Of a DNA stretch of 64,000 nt, positions 57,901-64,000 are shown piece by piece (positions within the stretch are counted from its first letter, which is position 1; the number at the start of each line of letters is the position of its first letter). The notes under the pieces are model-generated. The model searched no databases, was not told the DNA's origin, and saw nothing but the letters and a program-made list of their open reading frames with translations. The position numbers were made by a program, and so were the translations under genes. The DNA comes from Bimastos eiseni. Lineage: Eukaryota > Annelida > Clitellata > Crassiclitellata > Lumbricidae. Location of the stretch: positions 23,144,589-23,208,588 of the forward strand of contig OY365819.1 of the NCBI GenBank assembly GCA_959347315.1, read 5' to 3'.

Positions 57901-60900
57901 CAACAGCAACAACAACAGTAACAACAATAGCAATAACGACAATAACAATAACGATAACAATGACAACAATAAACAATAATAACAATAACAAAAATAACAA
58001 CAACAATAATAACCATGACACCAATAACAATAATAACAATAATAACAATACTGATAACAACAATACCAATAGCAATAATTACAATAACAACAACAAAATT
58101 AACAGCAACAACAAGAATTAATTTCCCTTTTGCATTAGCTGTTGGAGTCAATTTATCCTAGGAAGAATTAACTCCCCGGGAGTCAATTTATCCTATGAAG
58201 AATTAACTCTCCTGAAGTCAATTTATCCTAGGAGTAATTAACTCCACAGGAGTTTCTATTCACCAGCGGGAGTGTGTATGTCCTAGGAACAATGCACTCC
58301 ACTACTCAATTGCTCCTAGGAAGAATTAACTCCCGGGTAAATTTGTCCTACGGCAAATTGAACCTGGAGTGTTTAAAAGGAGAGTGTATTTGGCCTACTA
58401 CACAGGCACCATGTAACTTGCAGGGACACGTGCCCCTGAACTTTTTAAAACTTAAAGGCACGAAGGGTACAGTACTTGTTTTCAAAATTGACATGACTAC
58501 ATAGGCATTTTAATAATATCAAAGTTTGCTTGTGAGCTGATCTCAGCTGGGCTCAGAGACTCCAGTTACCATTCTAGAACTATACACTTTTACTCATTCG
58601 CATTGACTTGAAGGCCAAGTTTTTAGGGCGGGCAGTTTTGCGACAAACTGCTCTGTACCCCACCCACTTGCTTGTCAATCAAACCTGAACTCATTGAGTG
58701 GGACTACAGTCAATAAGTGCCATATTCAAGTCCACCGCCGGTCAATTCCTTTCAATTGAAATGCCTGCATGCATCTGGACCGTTCTCTGTCTTGCCTGTG
58801 GTCACTGTTGTTTGCGTTTGTTTCTCTGTGAGCTGGTCCGCACACACGCGCACACACACGCTGTTTATATTTATATCTCTGAGTTGAAGGACTACCTGTG
58901 AATTTCTATCTCACAGTTGTGTCTTAGCATTCAATCATTATAGTAAGCGCCTTTTCACCCTTTGTATTTATTTCGTATGGTTTTCAGGGGCGCGTTGAGA
59001 ATAGGGCACACAACCCTGAATTGCAAGACTGAGACATTGTGACATAATGTAAATAGATGACTAATTGTAATGCCATTCAATGCAATGAATCTATGTTTAT
59101 ATACATATATGTGTATGTATATAATGTTTGTCTCATTGAGTATGTATGAGAAGAGAGTCACCTTCTTTGAAATAGCAAGTTACATGGTGCCTGTGTGGTA
59201 GGCCTTGTATTGACAGGTGTCAAAGTTGGTCCATCTGTTTATGTTCTTGCAGAGTGGCAGTATGTAAACAATAATGGCACCGCTACCCCTCCCCCGCCTC
59301 CCCCTCTCAGACTAAACCACTCAGATGTTCACTCTTTTGATGATCGATATATGCATAAAGCAGAACTCTGTAGTTGATATTACATAGTACCATGCAAAAG
59401 TACGATCTAACAATTCGTGTCGATCGTGATCAGGAAGAAGCGATAAGAGCCTTTTTATTCATAACGACTGGGATTTTGAACAAATTGGTAAATACAGAAG
59501 GTAGTATATGTATTTATTCCAAAAATAGCTTTTGTGTAACCTAAGAACGTACTGTATTTCAGGTCTTATGCATGCCATGATTATTCAGGCCACTATACTA
59601 TATTATAAATGCAGCATTTGATAGCATTCATCCAGTATTCTTTTCAGTCTATTTCTCAATTACACTCGCATTGGTCATCATCACGTAAAAACAAACGCAA
59701 ACAACAGTGACCACAGGCAACCGCCAGGATTTGGCTCATGGCTTCATCCTTTGAAGTCGCGATTTACAACACTGCAGCAAACTTCCCGCATGGGTTTGGT
59801 TGCAGTTTTCACACGTTTGACGGGAGGCTGTCCACGAGCAGCTTGCAAGATGGCCGTACTGGCTAAAGCTGCGCACGCACACACACACGCACACACACAC
59901 GAATACAGGCACGAAGGCATACGAGTGGCATATCAAGTACAGGTGTGTAGATGCATATGATTATAAGGACTATGAAGCACGATCATTGTTTCAATTGTTG
60001 TTTCCAGTGCATTTCCCTCAGCTGTCTACTTGGCCCATTTGAGCCTATTCTGATAGACTGATCACACAGGTCCATTTGTTTAAGATTGTACCCCAGGCGG
60101 ATGAGATGCTTTGGAGAGATCTGATTGGTAGCTGGCAGGCGGCAGGTATTCATTAGACCACGCCCTAAAAACTTTGCCTTAAAGCGAGAATGTTACGATG
60201 CGTGTTTTAAACCGCTATAGCTCTAAGCCTCTGAACTCAAGTCACAGTAGGCCTACGATAGTCGCTAACCTAATTTAATTATTGCGATGAATTATGGGCC
60301 TAGTATTTTTAATCGATAAGACCTTCCAGTCATTAGTAGCCTATACCAAATCTAATAGATAAGGAGAGATAGCAACCATGCCTGGAGAGCGCTGCGGCGA
60401 ACAAGATATCGCGACATTTTCATGCCTAAGATTAAAACAGAAGCCGATGATGCATCGAATGGCAGATCTGTAGACTGGACTGAAGATGAGACAATTAAGC
60501 AATACAGCTCACGATCCACTTATGAGCCATATATAGAACAAGAGTTTTTGTGCAAATGAGAGACGATCACAGTTTTTGGGAACTTCTTAAATCTAAATAT
60601 TGAACTGTGCAATACTCTTACTATACGCTTTTGCTTGACAATTTTTTTTATTATTCTGAGTTGTCTAAATTTAAAACTTATTCTGACCGATATTGAAATG
60701 ATAAATCAAATATATATATATTTTTAAATATTCATTTTGTTAGGTGTACTTTGATTTAATAAAACGTACATTGGACAACATGACACATGTTAATTAATAA
60801 ACGCAACTTTTAAACTGAAAATAATAGACTACATTCTTAATCAGTTTACCTTAATTAATAATGATGCCTATGACAATTCCAGCTATGTCACTCATAATTG

Positions 60901-62635
60901 AGGAGGCAAAGTGCTGTGTAACTGGAGGGAGCTCTCGGAAAAGGAGGAAGGCAAAAAAATTTCGCGCCTTGCGCGTTTGTCACAATTTACATGTCGTTTT
61001 GGGAGCCGCGAGAGTAGCTGAACGTCGGCAGCGTGAAATATTGGTAGAAATCGCAAACGAAGTAAATGCCAAGAGTATGGATTGGATGAACGAAGAAGAG
61101 CTGTATCATTGAACAGGATACTGAATCCAACTCTCCATATTTATCCTGCGAAGGAACATTTTACTTCGCCGTGGGAGAATGGAAAAGTACGAAGTTTGGA
61201 TTGTTTTGAGTAATTGTTATTAAACGTTTTTTTTTTACAAATGTAATGATTTTCCAAGAGTTTTTCACTTTGTGGAATGCTGAGTGATTGCAGTCATTAT
61301 ACTTTCTCCATCTTTCCTTGTTCTATTATATAATTTCAGGTATTTTATAGCAACAATAGCTTTATTTGATAATTATAAAATATTTGCACAAACCATTCTA
61401 AACATTTGGTTCTATCGACGGGGGCCTTGTAATGTCATATTTGAAGGGGTATGATTTCTGTGATGATCGGGAGGAGGTTAGAATTCGTCATAAATCGCGT
61501 GACGTCATTTTGGACGGACTCTTTTGTGCCCCCCACTTTCAAATTGCTGCCGGCGCCATGGACAAGAGAACTAAACCTTACTTTCCTAACACGAAGAATC
61601 ATCTAGTGTTAACAATTATAGTTTTAGTTCCATCGTAACTGATATAGACGCGGTATAGTTAGTTACAAGTATGGTCAACGGTTGATCACAAGCTACTTGT
61701 GACTCTGGAAACAATCTGTGCATGTGTACATTGCTATCCTATCCATTGAGCTACGCTTCCCTAGACTAATAAGACTTCCCTAGACTAATAAGACTTCCCT
61801 AAACTAATAAGACTTCCCTAGACTAATAAGACTTCCCTAGACTAATAAGACTTCCCTAGACTAATAAGACTTCTCTAGACTAATAAGACTGGTTTCAAAC
61901 GTACATGTTTCGCAGCGATTTCCAGTGAATCTGTCAGGACACGAACACGTGAAACTGCTGCCGCCTGATGAACATATTCCATCATTGAGACAGGGTGCAC
62001 TCAAGCAGGGATCAGACTCTGAAAACAATTATTCGAAGATATGTAACACGTTTTTATTGATATTATATTAATAATTTTAGCATAATGGTCTACTGAAGAT
62101 GAGGACATGCATAAGTTATAGTTTCAGAATCCATTAAAAATGAGTTCTGAATATCAATATTATAGGCCTATCGTTACGATTCTTACGAATCAAGGCAACC
62201 AATTTCTTTTGTGATACTAAAATTAGCCATATTACCAGACAGTCGCTGATCTTTGTAGATGCTATACTTAGTCTGAATTTGCCATGAAGATATGCGCTTT
62301 TGTTTTATTTGCCTTCTATTCGTATTAATTTCTTGCTCAATTTGTGCATGTCTAATTATCAAGTGTAATTCAACGTGAATCAACCGAAGACGATTCATAC
62401 TAACTCGTCGTAGAGATATCCTCGTAGCACGGACTCTGATAGCATGTGGTCGATTCGAATACACAGGCCCTGACTGTATTGTCAAAAAATAGTCCAGGTT
62501 GACAGGGCTGGTAGTACGTCGTACTCCCGGAACATTGAAGGAAATAGTCGCATCTGCTACACCACTGGAAGACGCCATTAAGTGTGAGATCGCAGTGATC
62601 TATGCAGTCAGGTCCAGTGTTTTGACAAAGGCTGG
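36773..62635 (-). CDS. Gene B (5' incomplete): CBM14-EGF(9)-terminal Cys module
   Basis: Eleven exons on the minus strand: chitin-binding 62635-62405; EGF 62018-61905, 57188-57075, 56440-56327, 53599-53486, 52851-52738, 49995-49882, 49247-49134, 45364-45251, 39079-38963; terminal 37137-36773. Every EGF exon is 114 nt, except the last at 117, and all are phase 1-1. The joins give Tyr codons between EGFs, and the reading frame stays open through all eleven. Compared with gene A it keeps the same order but has nine EGFs. No signal-peptide exon is seen inside the window, so the 5' end lies beyond it. Two exon pairs derive from a recent 3.6-kb duplication. The role is presumably extracellular, like gene A; no ligand is known. 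Confidence 0.8.
37235..37690 (+). pseudogene. LINE RNase H fragment
   Basis: The frame reads AIQDAIDWIC, AIVTDSLSAEESV and, after frameshifts, HVGIRGNE then AEAAAKEGLHLP. These are the DS and GNE-AD signatures of the RNase H domain of a LINE. It lies in a gene B intron on the opposite strand. Confidence 0.7.
38085..38515 (+). pseudogene. CR1-like LINE fragment with 3' tail
   Basis: The frame reads CVPVKFWVPQGS, the RT motif, then a deletion, then a C-terminal block resembling LFSLG and TDWENL. It ends GGCGCTATATAAATCC, a characteristic tail. Truncated and frameshifted. Confidence 0.7.
38516..38962 (-). other. Gene B intron, no feature seen
   Basis: Plain intron sequence adjacent to the last EGF exon. 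Confidence 0.4.
38963..39079 (-). CDS. Gene B EGF exon 9
   Basis: A 117-nt phase 1-1 exon; acceptor GTTGCAG, donor C|GTAAGT. It reads ISPCDSYPC, LNGGTCNDI, YSCTCPILWTGVLCES. It is the most divergent EGF and the only 117-nt one. It feeds directly into the terminal exon. Confidence 0.88.
39420..39733 (+). pseudogene. LINE N-terminal fragment (left of hAT)
   Basis: Frames carry FIADQIKYRGRLDKEGNLQE and RRRKEYVVELY, typical of the region before the reverse transcriptase (xGxxxRWxEYxxELY). It resumes after the hAT element at 41716. Confidence 0.6.
39734..41707. mobile_element. Non-autonomous hAT-like element, 1974 bp, near-perfect 8-bp TSD
   Basis: The ends are CAGTGGCGGTTCC and, inverted, CAGTGGCGGTTCTCGG. 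Flanking 8-mers are CATAGGAC (39726-39733) and CTTAGGAC (41708-41715), seven of eight alike. The element splits a LINE whose reading continues on both sides. A relative in opposite orientation is at 8769-10333. A GTAATGTCCGGGG array lies inside near 40215-40330. Confidence 0.85.
40210..40335. repeat. GGGGGTAATGTCC tandem array
   Basis: About seven units of 15-20 bp with variable G runs (GGGGGTAATGTCC). The reverse complement resembles the GGACAATAACCCC arrays near 63640 and 33225. Confidence 0.85.
41716..42950 (+). pseudogene. LINE reverse transcriptase fragment (right of hAT)
   Basis: Broken frames give IQDMKNKKAGGVLDIPIEI, EHWTISLLTRASKIVLKIV, CFVDYEKAFDRADW, SGVRQGCPLS, LRFADDQAIIKES and YGSETWTMREEEK. 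FADD is the catalytic motif, in the style of L2/CR1 or RTE-type LINEs. Several stops and frameshifts are present. Confidence 0.8.
43080..43400. repeat. Degenerate ~33-bp tandem repeat inside a LINE
   Basis: About nine units of the type ATTCTTTTCATCAATCCAGC and TTCCATTTAAGCA. It interrupts the LINE near its 3' end. The same family in reverse complement is at 11580-11783. Confidence 0.8.
43450..43770 (+). pseudogene. LINE C-terminal end
   Basis: It reads YTKWRLLLRSIIEGK and then DWMMEGGDYKRMK and EKWRYWTHEPAEKTE. This matches the usual last residues of a LINE and lies after the 33-bp repeat insertion. Confidence 0.6.
44240..44500 (-). pseudogene. LINE C-terminal fragment
   Basis: The minus strand reads AWYGFNNAAHRTQLNAVLRK and then PSFDDLCGRADKSIFAF, a common pattern in Jockey/CR1-like LINE ends. 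Confidence 0.65.
44520..45110. other. No clear gene; possible LINE remnant
   Basis: An open frame at 44563-44847 (plus strand, MDWLERTVRHESRI...) shows no recognised motif. A TGATGATGATGA run is near 44929. Unassigned. Confidence 0.3.
45251..45364 (-). CDS. Gene B EGF exon 8
   Basis: A 114-nt phase 1-1 exon; acceptor CGTTGTAG, donor T|GTAAGA. It reads VDPCSSDPC, LNGATCLSNP, MICICPDRYTGDRCQT. Similar to the EGFs at 49134-57188. Confidence 0.9.
45680..46150 (+). pseudogene. CR1-like LINE fragment
   Basis: The frame reads ERFYWLPLLTRIRLSVIELV, then LASEYLCHLIYPSTSATS and CVPRTKSHPTTFIG. This is the thumb-to-end region of a CR1-like LINE with stops. Confidence 0.7.
46151..47010. other. Intronic sequence, no feature seen
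   Basis: AT-rich intron of gene B. Confidence 0.4.
47020..47390 (+). pseudogene. CR1-like LINE fragment
   Basis: It reads LRRLIRVIRRSLSSSTF, LVHAFICSRIYYCNFLLIG and LPKVSLSPFQSVLKA, the LINE thumb pattern. Truncated on both sides. Confidence 0.75.
47590..47718. repeat. (TCTG/TCTC)n microsatellite
   Basis: Mixed TCTG and TCTC tetranucleotide run. Confidence 0.9.
47840..48770. other. Intronic sequence with GACCC-rich patch
   Basis: CGACCCACT and CCGACCCG motifs cluster at 48055-48160. No gene was recognised. Confidence 0.4.
48778..48998. repeat. (ATT)n to (ATC)n to (GTC)n microsatellite
   Basis: Three adjacent triplet tracts, 220 bp in total, with a short GCTGTCGCCGCC interruption near 48826. 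Confidence 0.97.
49134..49247 (-). CDS. Gene B EGF exon 7 (type a, at the repeat edge)
   Basis: A 114-nt phase 1-1 exon reading VDPCSSVPC, FNGATCVTEP, SCICPDRYTGDLCET. Its 3' (low-coordinate) part differs by a few bases from copies at 52738 and 56327, whereas the high-coordinate part is identical. The duplication breakpoint therefore falls inside the exon. Confidence 0.9.
49545..49766 (-). mobile_element. tRNA-derived SINE, in unit 1
   Basis: On the minus strand an A-box-like TGGCTGATTGGTTAAAGCGG and a B box GGGTTCCACCCTC are followed by CACTGTGTAGGGACCTTGAG and an AATAAATAAATA tail. Its A box is better preserved than at 10985. Confidence 0.8.
49882..49995 (-). CDS. Gene B EGF exon 6 (type b, unit 1)
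   Basis: A 114-nt phase 1-1 exon reading VDPCSSVPC, LNGATCITEP, SCICPDRYTGDLCET. It is the same as the exons at 53486 and 57075. Confidence 0.9.
50092..51190 (-). pseudogene. CR1-like LINE fragment, unit 1
   Basis: The minus strand carries SLAPYLYLLYTADIPSLFSK, HLYDDDVQTF (the catalytic motif is changed from ADD), [37 protein letters not shown], then a broken end and an ATATAGCGCTTCTT tail. 5'-truncated near 51190. Confidence 0.85.
51514..52351. mobile_element. hAT-like element, unit 1
   Basis: The left end CAGTGGCGTCGCCAG pairs with CATTAGCGTCGCAACGG (inverted right end). The flanking 8-mers ATGGTGAC and ATGGCTAC match at six of eight. It is repeated with the unit. Confidence 0.55.
52383..52606. 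repeat. 15-bp minisatellite, unit 1
   Basis: AAAGCGCGCAGATAA units with C/T variants (GCGTG). It has one unit more than in the next copy, which accounts for the 15-base difference between the two offsets (3604 and 3589). Confidence 0.95.
52738..52851 (-). CDS. Gene B EGF exon 5 (type a, unit 2)
   Basis: A 114-nt phase 1-1 exon identical in protein to that at 49134 but with several silent or terminal differences in the part before the breakpoint. Confidence 0.9.
53149..53370 (-). mobile_element. tRNA-derived SINE, unit 2
   Basis: Duplicate of the SINE at 49545-49766. Confidence 0.8.
53486..53599 (-). CDS. Gene B EGF exon 4 (type b, unit 2)
   Basis: A 114-nt phase 1-1 exon; matches 49882-49995. 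Confidence 0.9.
53696..54794 (-). pseudogene. CR1-like LINE fragment, unit 2
   Basis: Duplicate of the LINE fragment at 50092-51190, with the same stops and truncation, so it was copied with the unit rather than inserted independently. Confidence 0.85.
55118..55955. mobile_element. hAT-like element, unit 2
   Basis: Duplicate of 51514-52351. Confidence 0.55.
55987..56195. repeat. 15-bp minisatellite, unit 2
   Basis: Same array as at 52383, one unit shorter. Confidence 0.95.
56327..56440 (-). CDS. Gene B EGF exon 3 (type a, third copy)
   Basis: A 114-nt phase 1-1 exon; matches 52738-52851. Confidence 0.9.
56738..56959 (-). mobile_element. tRNA-derived SINE, unit 3
   Basis: Duplicate of the SINE at 49545-49766. 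Confidence 0.8.
57075..57188 (-). CDS. Gene B EGF exon 2 (type b, third copy)
   Basis: A 114-nt phase 1-1 exon; matches 49882-49995. Confidence 0.9.
57213..57555. other. Intronic sequence, no gene seen
   Basis: Contains a GACCCGAC-rich patch near 57290-57355 like that at 48060-48160. Confidence 0.4.
57560..58350. repeat. Foldback: inverted ~85-bp tandem arrays around an (AAC/AAT)n centre
   Basis: The left arm (57560-57898) repeats GGGAGTTAATTCTTNCTA and AAATTGACTCCC motifs. The right arm (58138-58345) has the inverse, GGAGTCAATTTATCCTA and AAGAATTAACTCC. Between them lies AAC/AAT-rich sequence (57899-58130). The arms could pair as a long hairpin. Confidence 0.75.
58595..60195. mobile_element. 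Long-TIR DNA element, approximate ends
   Basis: Inverted segments include a perfect 32-bp arm (58792-58823 against 59689-59720). The outer parts match as CAAGTTTTTAGGGCG near 58617 and its inverse near 60165. A (CA)n tract sits at 58842 and near 59876. The exact ends and target duplication were not resolved, and no transposase is apparent. Confidence 0.65.
60360..61210 (+). other. Unresolved coding-like relic
   Basis: Frames give MPKIKTEADDASNGRSVDW and TEDETIKQYSS, then at 60861-61112 RRQREILVEIANEVNAK and DWMNEEELYH. The first resembles the start of a Myb/SANT-like DNA-binding segment seen in some PIF/Harbinger-associated proteins. I hold this weakly. Stops and frameshifts interrupt it, and no splice model was found. 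Confidence 0.25.
61420..61640. other. Sequence with a transposon-end-like GTGACGTCATTT motif
   Basis: CGCGTGACGTCATTTTGGAC (61497) resembles the inverse of the CATAAATGACGTCACGC end at 34336. A partner end was not identified. Confidence 0.3.
61757..61890. repeat. 19-bp tandem repeat beside a splice donor
   Basis: About seven units of GACTTCCCTAGACTAATAA. The last ends about 15 bases from the donor of EGF exon 1 of gene B. Confidence 0.93.
61905..62018 (-). CDS. Gene B EGF exon 1 (in window)
   Basis: A 114-nt phase 1-1 exon; acceptor TTGTTTTCAG, donor T|GTACGT. It reads SDPCLSAPC, LNDGICSSGG, FTCSCPDRFTGNRCET. It joins the chitin-binding exon to the EGF series. Confidence 0.9.
62019..62404 (-). 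other. Gene B intron
   Basis: 386-bp intron without features. Confidence 0.6.
62405..62635 (-). CDS. Gene B chitin-binding type-2-like exon
   Basis: A 231-nt phase 1-1 exon; acceptor TTTTGTAG, donor A|GTTAGT. It reads [61 protein letters not shown]. Nearly the same as gene A exon 3 in Cys spacing and key residues. The gene continues upstream beyond this exon, since no leader is present. Confidence 0.88.
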
Positions 62636-62659
62636 CTACAAAACAATGTAGAATTCTCA

Positions 62660-63120
62660 AATGCCATCAAGACAACAACAATCGTAATTATGTGGGTCAT
62701 TCGGTAAACAACTATGCTAATACGATTGCTAACTCCACTGTCCACCCGAATCTCGATTGATGCAATACTATCTTTTTTTCAACCAGCAAAATTAATCGAC
62801 GGCCAACAGTCACTATAGCCCGAGCTGTCACCTGAATGAATGCTCCAACATCCTCGTATCTCAATCTAAAAAAAAATACACCATTGGCCATAACTCCCAG
62901 GGTGAATCGACTTCAAAGTCAATTCACTCACCTATAAGTTTACAAATTCATTTATCAAATTGTTGAAATTGAATCCTAAAATGGCTGAATCGTGTAAGAA
63001 CGATTTTTCGAGGTTCTATGCAATATCCACGAAGTAAGAAAAGTGCCAGAGAAAAATGCTAACTCCTTTACCGAACTTCAAATTTTTTTAAACCTACCAT
63101 TATTCGGCCAGTAAATTTTA
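62660..63120. other. No feature seen
   Basis: Presumed gene B intron. No second chitin-binding exon or leader was found. Confidence 0.4.
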
Positions 63121-63123
63121 TAA

Positions 63124-63136
63124 ATGCTATGTATGC

Positions 63137-63171
<35 letters not shown>

Positions 63172-63475
63172 TGTATGTATATATGTATATATATATGTAT
63201 GTATATATGTATATATGTGTGTATATATATATATGTATGTATATATATATACACATGTATGCATGTATATATGTATATATGTATATATGTATGTATATAT
63301 ATATATGTATGTATATATATATACACATGTATGCATGTATATATGTATATATAAATATATGTATGTATATATATATATATGTATGTATATATATATATAT
63401 GTATGTATATATATATGTATGTATGTATATATATTATATGTATGTATGAATGCATATATGTATGTATATATATGT
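63124..63475. repeat. (TATG)n/(TA)n microsatellite, 350 bp
   Basis: Mixed TATG and TA units, with ACACATGTATGCATG interruptions repeated at 63251 and 63322. Open frames of Tyr/Ile/Met repeats here are by-products. Confidence 0.97.
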
Positions 63476-63630
63476 CTTTCACTGGCCACCTACTCTCACA
63501 CAGCGCATTACATACAAGGTTTCTGCATCCATACTCTGGCGCTGCCTCTGTTTACCATCAAGAGCTGTGTCGACCTGTCGCTGCCAATGTCGGTCTACGT
63601 TCTCTCCGATCTGCTACTTGGGGGCTCTGG
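63475..63630 (+). pseudogene. CR1-like LINE fragment
   Basis: The frame reads [20 protein letters not shown] and then a short broken continuation to ICYLG. Corresponds to the LHWLPxxxRIxYK motif of the thumb region. Confidence 0.7.
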
Positions 63631-63634
63631 GGCA

Positions 63635-63770
63635 CGAGCCCCCGGACAATAACCTCCTGAACAATTATCCCGGACAATGACCCCCCTACACAATTAACCC
63701 TCCGGACAATAACCCCCGGACAATGATCCCCATGCAAAAACCCCGGACAATAACTCCCCGAGTAGTATAA
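63635..63770. repeat. CCGGACAATAACCCC tandem array
   Basis: About eight units of 14-18 bp (CCCCGGACAATAACCCC). It resembles the arrays near 33225 and, inverted, 40210. Confidence 0.9.
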
Positions 63771-64000
63771 TAGTAAGACACAAAAATTCCCATACACCGC
63801 TTATGCAAATAATTAAATTACTTTACAAATAATGTAAAATAACAGGCAGTTATAATGATTTTTTTAGATATACGTGTTTTAGTAGTGAACCATTCACATT
63901 GAGTATTAAATAAAATCCCTCGTAAATGAAATTGCTGCGTATTGTCAAATAGTTCAGCGCACTCAAAAAGACAGATTTTGAGCTATTCCATGGAGGTAGT
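63771..64000. other. AT-rich end of window
   Basis: No feature seen. Confidence 0.4.

Noticed and set aside
62400..62660. A stand-alone small secreted protein starting at the ATG before the chitin-binding exon
   Set aside because: The ATG lies upstream of a good acceptor (TTTTGTAG) and the frame matches an internal phase-1 exon; a donor follows before the stop.
63068..63660. Long Tyr/Ile/Met frames on both strands
   Set aside because: Microsatellite by-products; only the short LINE fragment at 63475-63630 is meaningful.

Overview
The window is animal nuclear DNA: genes are split by GT-AG introns, and LINE, SINE, hAT, Harbinger-like and LTR sequences, microsatellites and minisatellites fill most of the space. 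Motifs such as TAGGCCTA, LINE tails ending GCGCTATATAAAT, and secreted proteins with EGF and chitin-binding type-2 domains suggest a marine invertebrate, perhaps an echinoderm-like deuterostome. That placement is a guess and was not tested.

The only convincing host genes are two tandem, same-strand (minus) paralogues reconstructed exon by exon. Gene A (26604 down to 5222) looks complete: a signal-peptide exon, two chitin-binding type-2-like exons, one EGF exon and a terminal exon with a stop. Its five coding exons sum to 1050 nt (349 aa plus stop), and every internal junction is phase 1. Gene B (beyond 62635 down to 36773) enters from outside the window: one chitin-binding exon, nine EGF exons and a terminal exon homologous to that of gene A. 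The shared C-terminal module (about 110-120 aa, six conserved Cys, a GGNFGC block followed by YPDD, then NDYQQ) is not a domain I recognise. It is the best candidate for something undescribed.

Inside gene B a 3.6-kb block carrying two EGF exons is present about two and a quarter times, virtually identical by eye (49178-57212). Because all exons are phase 1-1, each extra block adds two EGF domains in frame. The block also carries a tRNA-derived SINE, a CR1-like LINE fragment, a hAT-like element and a 15-bp minisatellite.

Layout: 1-5.2 kb minisatellite, an unassigned GC-rich coding relic and a hAT element; 5.2-26.6 kb gene A, whose 15-kb last intron holds a nearly intact restriction-like-endonuclease LINE, a solo LTR, a Harbinger-like MITE, hATs and minisatellites; 26.6-36.8 kb intergenic, with a LINE split by a palindromic MITE, a 2-kb degenerate satellite and a repeated DNA element; 36.8-62.6 kb gene B with LINEs and hATs in its introns; 62.6-64 kb simple repeats and a LINE fragment. 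Many transposon calls rest on target-site duplications read directly from the sequence (hATs 8 bp, Harbinger TAA, LTR GAAT).
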